Shown here piece by piece: positions 13,130 to 25,575 of a DNA stretch of 64,000 nucleotides. The number at the start of each line of letters is the position of its first letter. The first letter of the stretch is position 1. Source of the stretch: Gymnorhina tibicen (taxonomy: Eukaryota > Chordata > Aves > Passeriformes > Artamidae); contig VXAZ01004027.1 of NCBI GenBank assembly GCA_013399875.1, forward strand, positions 905,849-969,848. Reading direction: 5' to 3'. The translations under genes and the position numbers were made by a program. The notes under the pieces were generated by a model, which saw only the letters and a list, made by a program, of their open reading frames with translations, did no database searches and was not told the DNA's origin.

Positions 13130-16100
13130 TTTTTTCCTTTTTCTTTCTTTCCTCTTGTTTGTGAGTGGTTTGCACATCTAAGATACCAAAGGAAGTCTGG
13201 TCCAGCCCCATCAAAGCACACAGCAATGGGCAATGTATCTCTGTTCCTGGAGAGAGAATTGGGATGCAATGGGATGCGTTGATGTCTTGAGGCCCCTGAA
13301 AGCAGACCTGTTCAGGCCTCATGCAAGGAGGGTGCCTACCAAGAGCACCAGTAGAAATCTCCTGCTCACAAGACAACATTATGGATTGTGCCCTGGATTC
13401 CTTAAAGCCTTTGGCTTCTCACTGCTCATCAATGATGCCAGTGAAGATTTTCTAAAACTTCCAGCCTCCCTCATGTACACATACCTACATACCTGCCCTG
13501 AGGATGTGGGGCCAGTCAACACCCACCACTACTGAGACCACATCAGCACTTTGCATCCTGTGGCCCATCCTAACCCCTGTTCTGAACACAAGTGGAAATA
13601 TGGAAGGCAAAAAAGGAAAGTACATCAAGGGAAATCAGAAATACCAGGAAAGCCTCAGGGGCTTTACCAAGGAGTTCAGTTCCAATTTAGCTTAAAATTC
13701 ACAGGGCTGGATTGCAGTAACACCACAGGGACGGACTGTGATTTTCCTGGGTCTGTGCGTCTGCCACCTCCTCTGGGCACAACTGAGTGAGAAGAGCTAA
13801 TGAGGTCCAGGCTGATCCAAGTTGGAAGGAACACATAGTCTGCTTCTCAGAAGGATTAAGAATTAAAGAGCCACTGTCAGGTCCCATAAGTGTAAGCACG
13901 AGGTACAAAACCCAGCAGCCCTGAGCTGCTGAAGCTGAAAAAGCTCATTGAATTCTTCACGGCAGGATGCAAGGGGCATCAGTCCAACAGCGTCTGCAGA
14001 ACAAGACTGTGTCAGGAGGAGGGGCTCTGCCAGGCAGGTTCTTGCAACAGGTTGAAAATGCAGCAATTGACAGAGGTGGATTAGCACCTATTTACCCAGG
14101 GGACAACTTCAGCCTGAATGTCCTGGTGCCATACTCTTCTCTGAACATACAGCTTTGTTGTGTTGACCTGGTCCAAAGTGCATCTTGGAACAGCTCATCC
14201 CAAGTGCCCAGGCAGTAGCATGTCCCCCAGTAGGTAGCAGAGGAGCAGAGGTGATTTTGGAGAAGTTGTCCCAGCTGTGGTCCATGTGTGTCCTGAGTCA
14301 CCCTGCTCTGAACCTGGAAATCTGAGTCTTAGTCCCACTTCCCTGCTGGGCCAGGAGGGTTTGAATCAGATCACAACAGCGTGAATCAGGACTGGAATGA
14401 GCCCTTCTCCTGAGTGTCAGGAGGCTCTGAATCAGGTTGTGAGTGAGTCCTTTCCTTCCACACATGGAGAACCTGAGTCAGGGTCTAGGCTGGTGCTCCT
14501 GCTCAAGAGCAGAGGGTGTTTACAGAGCATGATGGCAAGAATCCCTGGCTGGCAGAACAAGAAGGGAAACCATTGCATGGTTTGATTAAAAACTGCCTGA
14601 ATGCTCTCATTCTCTGCCAATTTGCTGTAATATCACAGGACCTCTGAAGTGGAGACAAGACAAAGGAATACTAAGAGGAGTATTCTGGACCAGTAATGTG
14701 TTGGAGAAAGGGCACTAAATAGGACACTTGCAATCTCCTTACAGGGCTGTCCTGATTCCAGAGAGGACATCTAGTAGTCTTCAGCCCACTACAGAGCCTC
14801 TTGCCTCACTGCCTCTGCATGTAATGCAGCCAAGCGCAGCTTGTGCAGACTGTTACTTAGGTTTTGAGGAATCCCGCCTAAATGTGGGAGTTCCTGTGTG
14901 CTGGGCAGAGGATGGTCACCTACCAGGGAAACTTGGAAAAACACCAAATCCAGATGATTAACAGTGCAGGAAAGGAGGCACCACCCATATTTTGTAGAAT
15001 GAACATTGACATTATCCAAAGTCACCCAAGGGCACAGTGTTGCCAGCACAGCTTCAGACTCAACTTTTCATACTTCTTTTGAAGCTTTGTTTTGCTGACA
15101 CAGGCGTTCTCCCTCTCCGTCAGGGACTTAGGGATGCTTTCTTCAGCTTTACACATTTTTGCACGCATTCACTTTCATGCTTTGATTCACTAACTTGTTA
15201 GTTATGGGAGTAATTAGAGTGGGCTGCACGTGCTCTTCTGCACTCCTTACCTTCTTTATTATTGCCCTTGACACTAACAGTGCTCTTGGGCTGGGATGGG
15301 GATGATTCATGTGACACATTTTATCATCTGAGAATGGAGTTTACAAGGCATTTTTTCTTCTAAGCAGCACCATGGTAGCATCTTTCAAGCCTTGGTGGTA
15401 CCTAAGAGCTGCTGCAGCGGAGTACGGCTGTTGTGTGACCCATCCAGGGAGATGGTTTGTTACAAGAGAAGATGGAGGCAGAAGGAAAAATTTATTAAAG
15501 ATGTGGGCCAGGTCCATTTGTGCATGCAGCTCTCTGGTTTCAGAGAATGTATGGGACAGGACAACATAGACAGCCAGTCACTGCTGACAGCTGATCACTG
15601 GCAGACATGAGTGGATCAGGCAGAACTGCCTGAGTATTTTCTCTCCATCTTAGCAGCTGCAAATGTGACAGCTGGGTGCCTTCTCCCTGCTTCCAGTGTC
15701 AAGGCAGAAGATGTTGGATCACATTTGGAGAAGGAGGATAGAGAATCGTGCTTCTTTAATAGAAGACATGTTATGGTTAGAGACAAGACTGACTAATATC
15801 TGGCAGGAATGAAAGGATATTTTGAGCAATCAGTGTAACCTTCTGTTTCCTTTACTTTTTTCCTACAATATTCTCTCCTTCTATTACTTGCAGCTGCTGC
15901 ATGTTGTATCTACTTCTGACCTGCTTTGGCACCCCTGGGAATCCCTCTGCTGAACTGGAAGGGACTTCTCACCTGTCTCTGTGGTTTGTAGGAGAATTGT
16001 CATGCTACGTTTGGGTCAACAGTGATGATCAGACCATAAGTATTGAATTAAAAATAAAATAATACCTAAGTGGCATCTGCCCCTAGAGGGGTTTCCCAGC

Positions 16101-19100
16101 TCCCGTCACTGAGCACAGAAACAAGTTTGGTCTTGCAGTTAAGTCTGTACACCCAGGGACAAAGTGGCTGTGCCACTGCTTTTTTATGCCATGTTTGGCA
16201 TGTCCCAGAGCACGCAGCTCCTCCAGCCCCAAGGAATCAGTCTGGCACTTCAGAAGCCCCAGAAGGGGTAGCTCATGTCCCTGTTGCTCACCTAATGCCA
16301 GGTTTATGCCTTATGATGTACACCACAGTGGCATTAAATGGCATGGAAACATCTGCTCAGGAGCTGAGGCCAGACCGGAGCGTGGTGACCCAGACACTGA
16401 CTGGTGAGAGCTTCAGCAGTGAGTGAGAGCACCCAGGGACTGAGCCATCTACAAGGGTTCCATCATGGCAGAATAAAATAAAACTGATTTCTACCATTTT
16501 TTTCACCCACCAACCAGTTTTCCAAGCAGTTCCTGGTTGTGCCAGCAGTTAATAATATTAATAAATTAATAGCTCTTATTTAGGTTGCCCTTTAAAGACT
16601 CACTTGGTACCTCTACTTAATTGCCAAGTTACAATAGGAGGCAACTTCACAGTCTGGACCATGACTTTGAATTTAACTGCAGTAGGCAACACTCAGGACA
16701 GATTTTTGCTTTTGTTTTGTTGTAGTCTTATGGTATTGTCCAAGTGCAAAATGCTGGTAAGAAGAAGAATAATCCCTCTAGTCTCCAAAGGGATGGCTGG
16801 CAGGAGTGTAACAACATTAGTTTGCTTCCAAAGGATCCTGACACAGGAGTCTGGGAGGGCAGGAGAAAAGGGATATTGCTTGCATCTGAGCGGTGTTTGC
16901 AGCTCTGACAATAGCTATGGGTCTGGAGGCTTTGGGGTGCTGCTCAAGGCCAGAAAGAAATCCATGGCTCCTGCTGATGAGCTGCACAGCAGGCAACAGG
17001 TGGGAAGGATGGAACAATTTAGCACAAGCTGTCATGATGGAGAGGAGACCAGCTCCTCCCTGTTTCTGAACGGGCAGCAGCCCCAGCCTACAGGTCCACG
17101 GGTAACCAGCTGTGGCTGTGGTCATCTTGGATTTGGTTCACTTTGATGTCTTGGCTTGCAGAGCAACAAAGACAGTTCGTGTTTTGTCCTTTAAAGAGTC
17201 TCTTTGTCCCTGCTTACACCTGTGCCTCTTGCCTGCTGCCTCACCAAAGGAAGTTCCCTGCCTGGTTCCTCCGTCCGCCAGACCTGCTTTGGCTGGGAAG
17301 ACCCTGCTTCCCTGTGCCACAGCTTCTGGGAGTCTGGTGAAGAGATGCACCAGCAACTCTGGGGTCAGCTCAGCGCTGGGCAGTCACAAAGCCCAGCCTT
17401 TGGCAAGGGACACTGACGTGCTGCTGCCGTGCCATGGGCCTTCCCTGGAGTGTGGCCTGCCTGCGGGATGCTGTGGGGCTGTGACATGCCAGCCAGTGCC
17501 AGACCCTCCCAGGTGCTGGGAATGGGGACAGGCTGCAGGCACCGAACCCTCCCCACAGAGAGGTGTCCTGGAGGTGTGAGTCCAGCCGGGAGAGGAGACA
17601 GCTCAGCCACGGGAGCAGTGGCTGTTCCTGTGTGTGGTTTGCTCTCTCTACTCTCACAACCCCTTTGCTTTGGGAGGCAGAGCGTGTCTGCTAATGGCAA
17701 GCTGACAAGTGAATCAGTGCATATGTGCAATCAGCAGTGCCGGGGGAAGGAAACAGGGATTTATCCTCCCCCCATCGCTTTAGACAATGCTTCCGCTTGC
17801 AGCCTGAGCTCCGGTTAAGGACATTTATTGATTGCTTCTCTGGTTTACTACTGGCTGCCCAGGGAGCAAATAACAACATTTTAAATGAACAGGCTGAAAT
17901 ATGGCAAGGCGGGAGCTGACAGGCAGTGATTAAGCAGCTCTCTGATCTGGAGGAGGGTGAGAAACAAATGACAGTATATATAGATGTATGACGGCTAATA
18001 TAGCAGGGGAGAGAATTAACTCATTGTAGGAAGGTGGAAGATCTTTCAGCTACCCTTATTCCTGATGATTAAGCTGCTAAACTAGAGGTTGCCAGAGGGA
18101 GAAATTATCCCAAATACATTTTTAAAAGGCTGCAGAGCACTGTGTATCCCTGTTCCCGCAGCACCCACAGAAATGAGGGGCTGATTCAAAGGCTGCTGAA
18201 GTCAATGGGAGGGTTTCCAGTGACGTCTATGGGGGTAGGTCTAACCCCCAAGTTCTGAGAATGGTTTTACTGAGAAAAACAGTTAATACACGGCAGCCTT
18301 GAAAACTGGTCCCCAAATTACCGTCATGAGAAGAAAAGAAGCATTGCTGGTGACCTTCTGGGTGCCACAGTAGCAAGCACCCTGGATCACAGACATGCAA
18401 TTTGTATTACACACATTTGTATTATTTTGCTAATCTCAAGAGTTTAAGGGATGAAAGCCACATTTTCCCCTCACCCCAGTTCTGAACTGGCACATATAGG
18501 CTATGTTGGAGGGTCCACTGAGTGGTGGTCTGTAAAGCATTTTGCTCAATGGGTCATTTGTGCTTAATGGTTCATTCCTTACAGTTAGAAAAAATAACTT
18601 TTTAGGTGGAAGGAGTCCAGCTGCTGTTCTGCACGGTACCATGTGCTACCACTGTGTCACCTTGAGCCCAGGTTCCCTAATCACATATGTCTGGTGCTGC
18701 AAGTGCATTATCTGCTGATAAGAAATATTTGCGTAAGGTAGATCAATTCTTTAAAAATATATCTATATGCTTATATAAGAGGAAGTAAGTTCCTGGAAAA
18801 TATTGGGAGCGAACTGGAGAGATACCACAGTTCCTCTGACATCCGCCATCAGCCTTTAATCTCCCTCTATCACCGGTATTGCCATTTGCAATGGGGTTGA
18901 AAGGCGTTTCAAAGGGCTCAGGTGGTAAAAGAGCTGACTACGAGCTCCAGATCCATGGCTGAAGGTTACAGGCTAAGGTGGGGCCAGCAGTGGCAGGTCA
19001 GACAAATGGGTTGAAAGTCAGGTGCTCACTGTGCCATTGCTCTGCTAGAACTCAAAAGCCCTTGAAGGTCACTGAGTGAATTTTATAGTAGGCTGATGGG

Positions 19101-22100
19101 AAAGGACTGTCTGCAAATCAGGTTTTCACCAAATGCAATGTTACTGTAGAATCAAAGTCTTCTTTGTTTAACTAGGACAACAGGTTTATTAAGATCTTAT
19201 CATTGTGAGATATTACTGTTGCTCTGCAAAAGCACACAGCAGGGTGCCTGAGAACACAGGAGAGACATTATATCATCTTAAAGCCTGTAATTAAAAAACA
19301 GTTCTTGTTTGGAAAAGAATTACTAGAGAATGCCAATTCTTCAATTTTTTGCAGGCAGGCAGAATTAAGAGAGACATCATGCAAGATGTCCATGTTATGT
19401 TGTGTCAGGCTGGACTTTAAGAGAAGAAGTTTGAGAGAAAGCTCAAGAAAGGTGTATGTATGACTTGACTCCTCTTGAGTGTGCTTTCTGGGGGTCCCAC
19501 AGAACCAAGTGGTTTCCACTGACAACACAGGCTGGCTTTGACTTTCGTCTCTGGGCATTTCTTTTCTTGTCATTAAAATTAACTTTCCCCGCTGACACTT
19601 TTTCCTGGTTGCCATTTCGTGAGTTGTTGGACTTTCCTCGGGGAGAAGCAGCTGCAAGACCATATCACGTATACTCCATAACATGGACTTTGGAAGAAAG
19701 TGGGAGGAAAAAGAGTTGCAGATTTGGAGAGATGCAAAAGACACATTTAAAGCTGTTAAGGAAATGGCAAGCTTTTAAAAACAAGGCATTTTTATGAATA
19801 AGGAAAGCTCATTAAGACTTTTTAAACATTGCCAGCTCTAAGGAAGGGGCATTTTCATTTACCTTTGTGTGCGAGGGAGAACTTTTTGAGATTCTTGATA
19901 TTTGCATTGAGAACAGGCTATATCTTGTGAAGATCTGGAGAAAAATGACAGGACACTTTCTTTCCTAAAGGGAAACATTGCCCCTGTGTAACCCAAGCCT
20001 GTGGGGTGCAGGTGAGAGGAGATGCCCCAGGGCTCCATCACATTAATCCCTTCATGATATGTGCTACCACAGGCTCATCTGGCTCTCTGATAGTGTGTGT
20101 TAAAGCTGAACTTGGCTACTGCAACTCTACTCCAGAGACCTCCAAACACTTTGCTTTCTTATTAGATGAAGAGTAGAGTCCTTATTTTGTGCAGAGATGG
20201 GGCTGAATCATACTGGAACTTTCCCTGGCTTTCAGAAATATAAACTGTAGACCTGAATGATGTAATTGTGAGAGATCTTTGCTTCTGTGTCCATAAGCAT
20301 TCTAAAAGACATTAATTTACTGAATAAACCCCTGATAAGCTGACTTTATAAAGCACCCTTCACTTTGCTTTTAGCATATAATCGATCATCATGTCCATAC
20401 GGCTTTTGTAGAGTCAAAAGTAATATTATAAACAAGCATGTTAGAAGGCTTTATATGAATAATAAAAGAAACAGGAGAACACTAAGGGCAGAGCCAGAAG
20501 CAGTGCCTGGCCCTGTGCTGGCTGACTGCAGAGTCCTTGCCTGTGATAGTGCTGTGCTGGACCCAAGTGACCCATCCAAGGTCGGACACAGAGACCGGTC
20601 TGGCAGCACTGGCCCTACTCCATCAGCTGAAGCTTTCCTGTAGGTAATCACATTTTCCTTGATTTCTTTGTTTTGAATTTGCAAGAAATTTCTCTGCCAA
20701 TGGAGGGATTTAATCCCCAGAGAATGGGGCAGTCTTCTTGCCTGTGCCCAACCCAAACCCGCACTGGTGTTCCTGGAGTTTAGCATTTCCTCAGTGACAG
20801 GCCTGACTGGGAGGAGGAGGACTGGCAGAGAAGTGGAAAGACTAATTTCAGCAAGGAACATGGAAAAAGCCTTCCCAGTTCTGGGGTGTGAGTTTCTGAA
20901 ATTGCCTCCTCCCTCCTCGTGAGCTCCTGGTGAGAGATGTGGAGGCAGCATGTTATCCAGAGGGATAACATCCATTCCCTGCAGTGTCCCACGAAGTGAC
21001 AGGGACATACGGGCACAGTGCACATGTGATCCTCCTGCTCTTGCAGCTCACAGCAGCATTGCCCCTGGGGAACATCCACCTCAGGGGGGAGCTTTCTGTT
21101 GCTTTGCAAGTGCAGACTGATGGCTGAGTGGGATTGTTTGTGCTGGAAGTATAACTGATTCGTTTTCCCCAAATAAAACCTTTAATGCAAGAAAGCCTCA
21201 TTCGTAACTAACGTCTGAATTTGCAGCACATGGCGCAGGCAGGTGAAGCTATACAGGTGATTCTGGAGATAAAACAAAGGCTGCTGACTGCATGGCCTAT
21301 GCACATGCTGAAGTGCCAACGTGCCTTTTGGGGCATAAACCAGCCTTTCCTGTGCCTACCAAGATGTGCAATGACATGAAATGAGAAAGTGCTGCTGCTG
21401 TGAGAGCACTGTGCACTGTTCCTGCTCTCAGGCATCAGCCCCAACGCCACCGCACAGCCCGAGAGCTGCCTGAGGAAGGGGAAGAGATTTAAACTGACAC
21501 ATGAAAGAGACCAAAATGAAAAGTTGTGGGTGCAATTGGGAATAAATGCTTCAGAGCTGCTAGAGCTTGTGCTTGAAAATAGCGCAGAGGAGGGGAGTTT
21601 AAGCCCTGCACAGTATTTCCAAGTAGCCCTGTGGATAAATTGACACAAATTCCAGAGGGATTTTAACTACTAGGACAAGGATCCAGAGCCTCTGCTCTGC
21701 CTGTGCACAGGATTTAACCATGTAATGGAAAAGGCCTGATTTCAGTTCCACGGGGCAAGGACAGGAATTTGGGAAGGGAGCATGCTTATAATGTGCATGC
21801 TTGCACATGCTTCATTAGGATTATTTTTAGGAATATTTATTGTACCTGGCCAAAAGAGTATGAGCAACACAAGCTCCCTTCAACTACAAGACTATATAGT
21901 TTTGTGAGAAATGACAAAATAAACATGTACCTAATGAAAGGCTCAGGAATAGGGTTAATTTTTATTTTGTCTTCGGCTTGATTTTGCTGTTAAATAAATA
22001 ATACTGCTGTTGAAGCTTCATTTGCAGAGAAGTGTGGTCTTCTTTTGAAACCAACTTCAAGCTGCATCGTGGGGAAAGCATCTCTTGAAATTCCCAAATG

Positions 22101-25100
22101 CTTCTCTTTTCGTGAGGTGGTGGTGGGGGAAAAGCTAGGAAAGCAAAGCAGCTGTTATTAGGATTCAGTTTATTCCTGCTGACTTTCCCCAGATCCTGCA
22201 GCGCAAAGCTGCTCTGCTCGGAACTGTGGGAAGGCACAAAGTTTCACTGAGCAGGTTTACTCCAAGGTCCTCAAGAGGAGAAAGAGGAATTTGTCCTTTT
22301 ACTGGCAAAACCCACTGCTTACTCTGTTGCCCCTACAGTTCCTTATCTGTAGTCAAACCACAGCAAAATTCCTTACAAGGCTGTTCCATCACCCACAGCC
22401 TGTGCCCCTCAGCCCAGCGCTCCCCAGGTGCTGGTGCAGTGCTGGAATTCAGACTGCAGCACTGGCACATTTGTCATATGGTTTTGAGGCTGTCTTGCCT
22501 CTTTTATCTGTATTTCAAAGATAATGAGCCAAACGCATTTCTGATGTCATTGGTTTAAATGTCCTCATTAATTCTAATTGCACTGAGTATGGCAACAGGC
22601 TCTAATTGCACTGGGTATGGGAATGGGGGCTCTGGGCAGAGACATGGCAGTTTCCTGCTCTTGGAAGCCAAGGAAGGAAGGCTTTAGATGGTGATGACAA
22701 GGGGAAATCATTAGAGCCACCTTATGTACAGGTATCCCCCAAGTAAGCATAGAAGGTGACACGGTTTGGGGTGTTTATCAGACCAGAGCAAAGAGCAGAG
22801 CCTGCCCAGCCCATTCAGCCCCCATGGGCAGCTTGATAAGCTCAGTGCCAGCAAATGCAGCTGAGAGACCTTCCATAAAACTGGTACCAGTGAGATCACG
22901 AGGACATCCTGATTGCATGTGACTAACCAAGCAGGAAGGTAAAAACACCTCCTTAAGGCATGTAGGAATTAATGATGTCAACTTATGCACGATAGGTTTA
23001 ATCCCAGACAGACCTTTCCGAGTTTGTCCGTGTTATCCCATCAAGCCTGGGAAGGGAGCATCCTTCCTCCAGACCAGCACTGAACCCACTTTTCCAGTGC
23101 CTGTTTTTAGGCTCTTGCCTGTCAGTGGCAGTTTTTGGATGGGGCTTGAATTATGGGGCCATTCCCGTCCCCTTGTTGCATGAATGCTGCTGTCGCAGGC
23201 AGACAGCTGGTTTTACCTCTTCTGCGAAATTCTGTGAATTTTGGACCCTGTTCAGGACTGAACAAATCAGCTGGGACTTTCCATTGTTTGCCGTGAGCTT
23301 TGGAGCAGCTGTTATTGTTCTTCATCATCTGGCGAAACATTTCTAGTCGAGTTATTGTCGTCTCCTGAGGAAACTTTTAGAAGACTTTCAGAAACCTTCA
23401 CATATTGGCAAAGCAAGTTTTTGGTTTCATTCCCAGGGCGATAGTCAGGCTTTTTCCTTTTTACTGACGTCATGGCTTTTGGATGTGCTCAGACTAACTC
23501 GTGGGTGAATTCAATATTCATCTTTGCAGCTTCTGCTACTTTTTCCTTTTTATCCCACGGTGGTTTATGGCCTCTAGTTCTTACAGAACCATGTTTAATT
23601 TCCACAAAAGAGTGAACTACAGACAGAAAAAGCCTTTATTCTTGAAATATTTGGGAAAAAAACCCAAATGCTGTTGCTTATTATGCCAATGTCTTTTTGT
23701 TGTTGTTGGTTTGGTTTTTTTTTTTTTAATCCTTTTCCTTTGCAAAGATTTTTCACACATATGTCCATCTGTAGACATTTTTCTTGTATGTCTGGGTTTT
23801 GTCTCTCTCTTGTTGTGTGAAGACTGATGGGCATTGTCAGCTTTTTCCAAAGCTGTGGGTTTAGAGATCCAGAAATCCACTAATTAGTTCATGTTTAATC
23901 TGCATGATCTGCAAGAGCAGTTCTGGAGTCTTGTAGATTTGTTCCAGTACAGCCAAATTATGCTGATTAGATTGGTAAAAAGCCAAAAAAAAAAGCATAA
24001 ATAGCAATTATTTTAAATAAATTCCAAGCACATAAAGACTGATTTTAGCCTGGGCTGTTGAAAAATCTTGTGCAAATTGTAGTGTGTGTTTATTGCCTTT
24101 TTTTTTTTCCAAAAGAAGTGGAAGAGTTGGACCTATAGTTGTCATAAATAAGATGAAATATGATGGGCAGCTGTGATCAGGAGCAGTGAAACAGATAAAC
24201 CCCACAGCTGTGTGATGCCTTGCAGGGGAGAGCACCGTCACCAGTGTTTGCTGCATTGCCTGTTCCCAAGGCAGAGCTGCCTCTTAAAAATCCTTGTAAA
24301 ATCCCACTGCCTGAAAACAAGCTGCTGCTGTTGAACTGTGCTACCTCCCAAGGACACTGGAGGTGCCAGGCGGGGGAACAGGGCTGCTTCCTGCTGCAGC
24401 CACGGAGCCCAGCCCCTGGAGCAGGCAATGGGCTGGGAGGGGCAGTCGCAGGGCAGGGAGGGCTGCCCAGCTCTCCACCAGCCACTGCAACCAAAGGTGC
24501 TACCTTGCAGTGCCCTTCCTGGCGCTCCAGTGGCTGCTGCCCTCGCTTTTGGGGTGTAATGGTGTCTAAATAAGTAATTTAAAAGTCTTACTCTCTGGTC
24601 CATCACAAATTCAAGCATGGGAGCCAGGAGGTTTAGCTCCCCAGGCTGCACTGCAGGTAGGAGGCTTCTTCATTCATTGGTCTCTGAGGACCGCTGCACT
24701 TGCTAAACAACAACACACACACACAGAGGATAAATACAGGGTAGAAAACAAGTCAAGTATAATTTGAATGTTTATGGACACAGCTGAGCAAGCCCTCTGC
24801 TTTTCAAAGCTTTCAAATGTTTAGGAAACAAAGTCATAACGAAAACCTCCCATCTTACAAGGGGGCAAATGTACTGTTAAGAACCACTAAAGTTTTGCAA
24901 GATAAATCTTATTATGCGGTTGAAAACACAACTGGAACTTGACTCTGACTTGCAGCAAGCAGCCATTACATGTTTGGGAAGTGTCACGGAGCCTTAAACC
25001 ATCACTGGCAGGAAAGTACGGAGGGCCATTGGAGTAAATGGAAATGATCTCCTAGATTAGCTCCACTTAGTCACACTCTGCAAAGAGGTTTAAAACAGCT

Positions 25101-25289
25101 CCTGTGAAAAGGAACAAGCTTATACTTCCCTCAGAGCATGACAGTGCCTCTCTCATGGTGTTTCTCAGCCTGGAGCAGCCAGCTGAGCACTGAGCTTCTC
25201 TGTCCTGGTGCTGCAGCCCCAGCAACCATCAACTCACAATTCCCAACAGGGTTGTCCCCTGGCAACCCTTTGCAGTTATCTGCATGAGT
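13130..25289. other. Intergenic DNA, possible conserved non-coding blocks
   Basis: No gene or transposon was recognised. The stretch near 17.65-18.05 kb is repeat-free and rich in TAAT, ATTGATTG and ATATAGATGTATGACGG-type words, in the style of conserved non-coding DNA. That is an impression only, not a measured property. Confidence 0.4.
22573..22620 (+). repeat. Tandem duplication, 28-bp period
   Basis: TCTAATTGCACTGAGTATGG at 22573-22592 is repeated with one change at 22601-22620. Confidence 0.85.
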
Positions 25290-25575
25290 TTCCCCTGCAT
25301 TTGATTGCCCAGTCGGTCATTAGGCAGGACTCACCTGTAAAGTCTTTCCATAGTTCCTTACAACCTGTCCCCATCCTAGTGCCATAAATAACTGTGCACC
25401 ATCAGCAGACTCCCCCAGTGAAGTGCTCAGCCCTTTTTCCAGGTCATTTATAACAACGCTGAGCTGCACAAGTACCAGCACAGACGCCAGGATGCCACTC
25501 ATGACCTCCAGACTCCTGTGAGACCCAGCTGGGACTTCAACCCTCTGTCCCTTATCCCTGAACTCATTACTCAGC
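25290..25575 (-). mobile_element. Old CR1-like LINE fragment (reverse-transcriptase remnant)
   Basis: The minus-strand frame at 25502-25320 reads SGILASVLVLVQLSVVINDL, then EKGLSTSLGE and ADGAQLF. This lines up with the CR1-family pattern SG.xxGSVLGPxLFxxxINDL...FADDTxL, with substitutions in the catalytic FADD motif. The plus strand also has the GCCACTCATGACCTCCAGAC type of sequence usual in reversed CR1 copies. Divergence is high, so it is an old insertion. Confidence 0.7.

Noticed and set aside
12874..13379. Frames rich in Arg-Gly-Glu-Glu repeats
   Set aside because: They are translations of the (TCTCC)n tract across the assembly gap.
16604..17146. 180-codon plus-strand open frame
   Set aside because: It has no known family pattern and no supporting splice or regulatory structure; overlapping frames exist on both strands.
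19268..19744. 158-codon minus-strand open frame
   Set aside because: No similarity to a known protein was recognised; length alone is not enough in 64 kb of vertebrate DNA.
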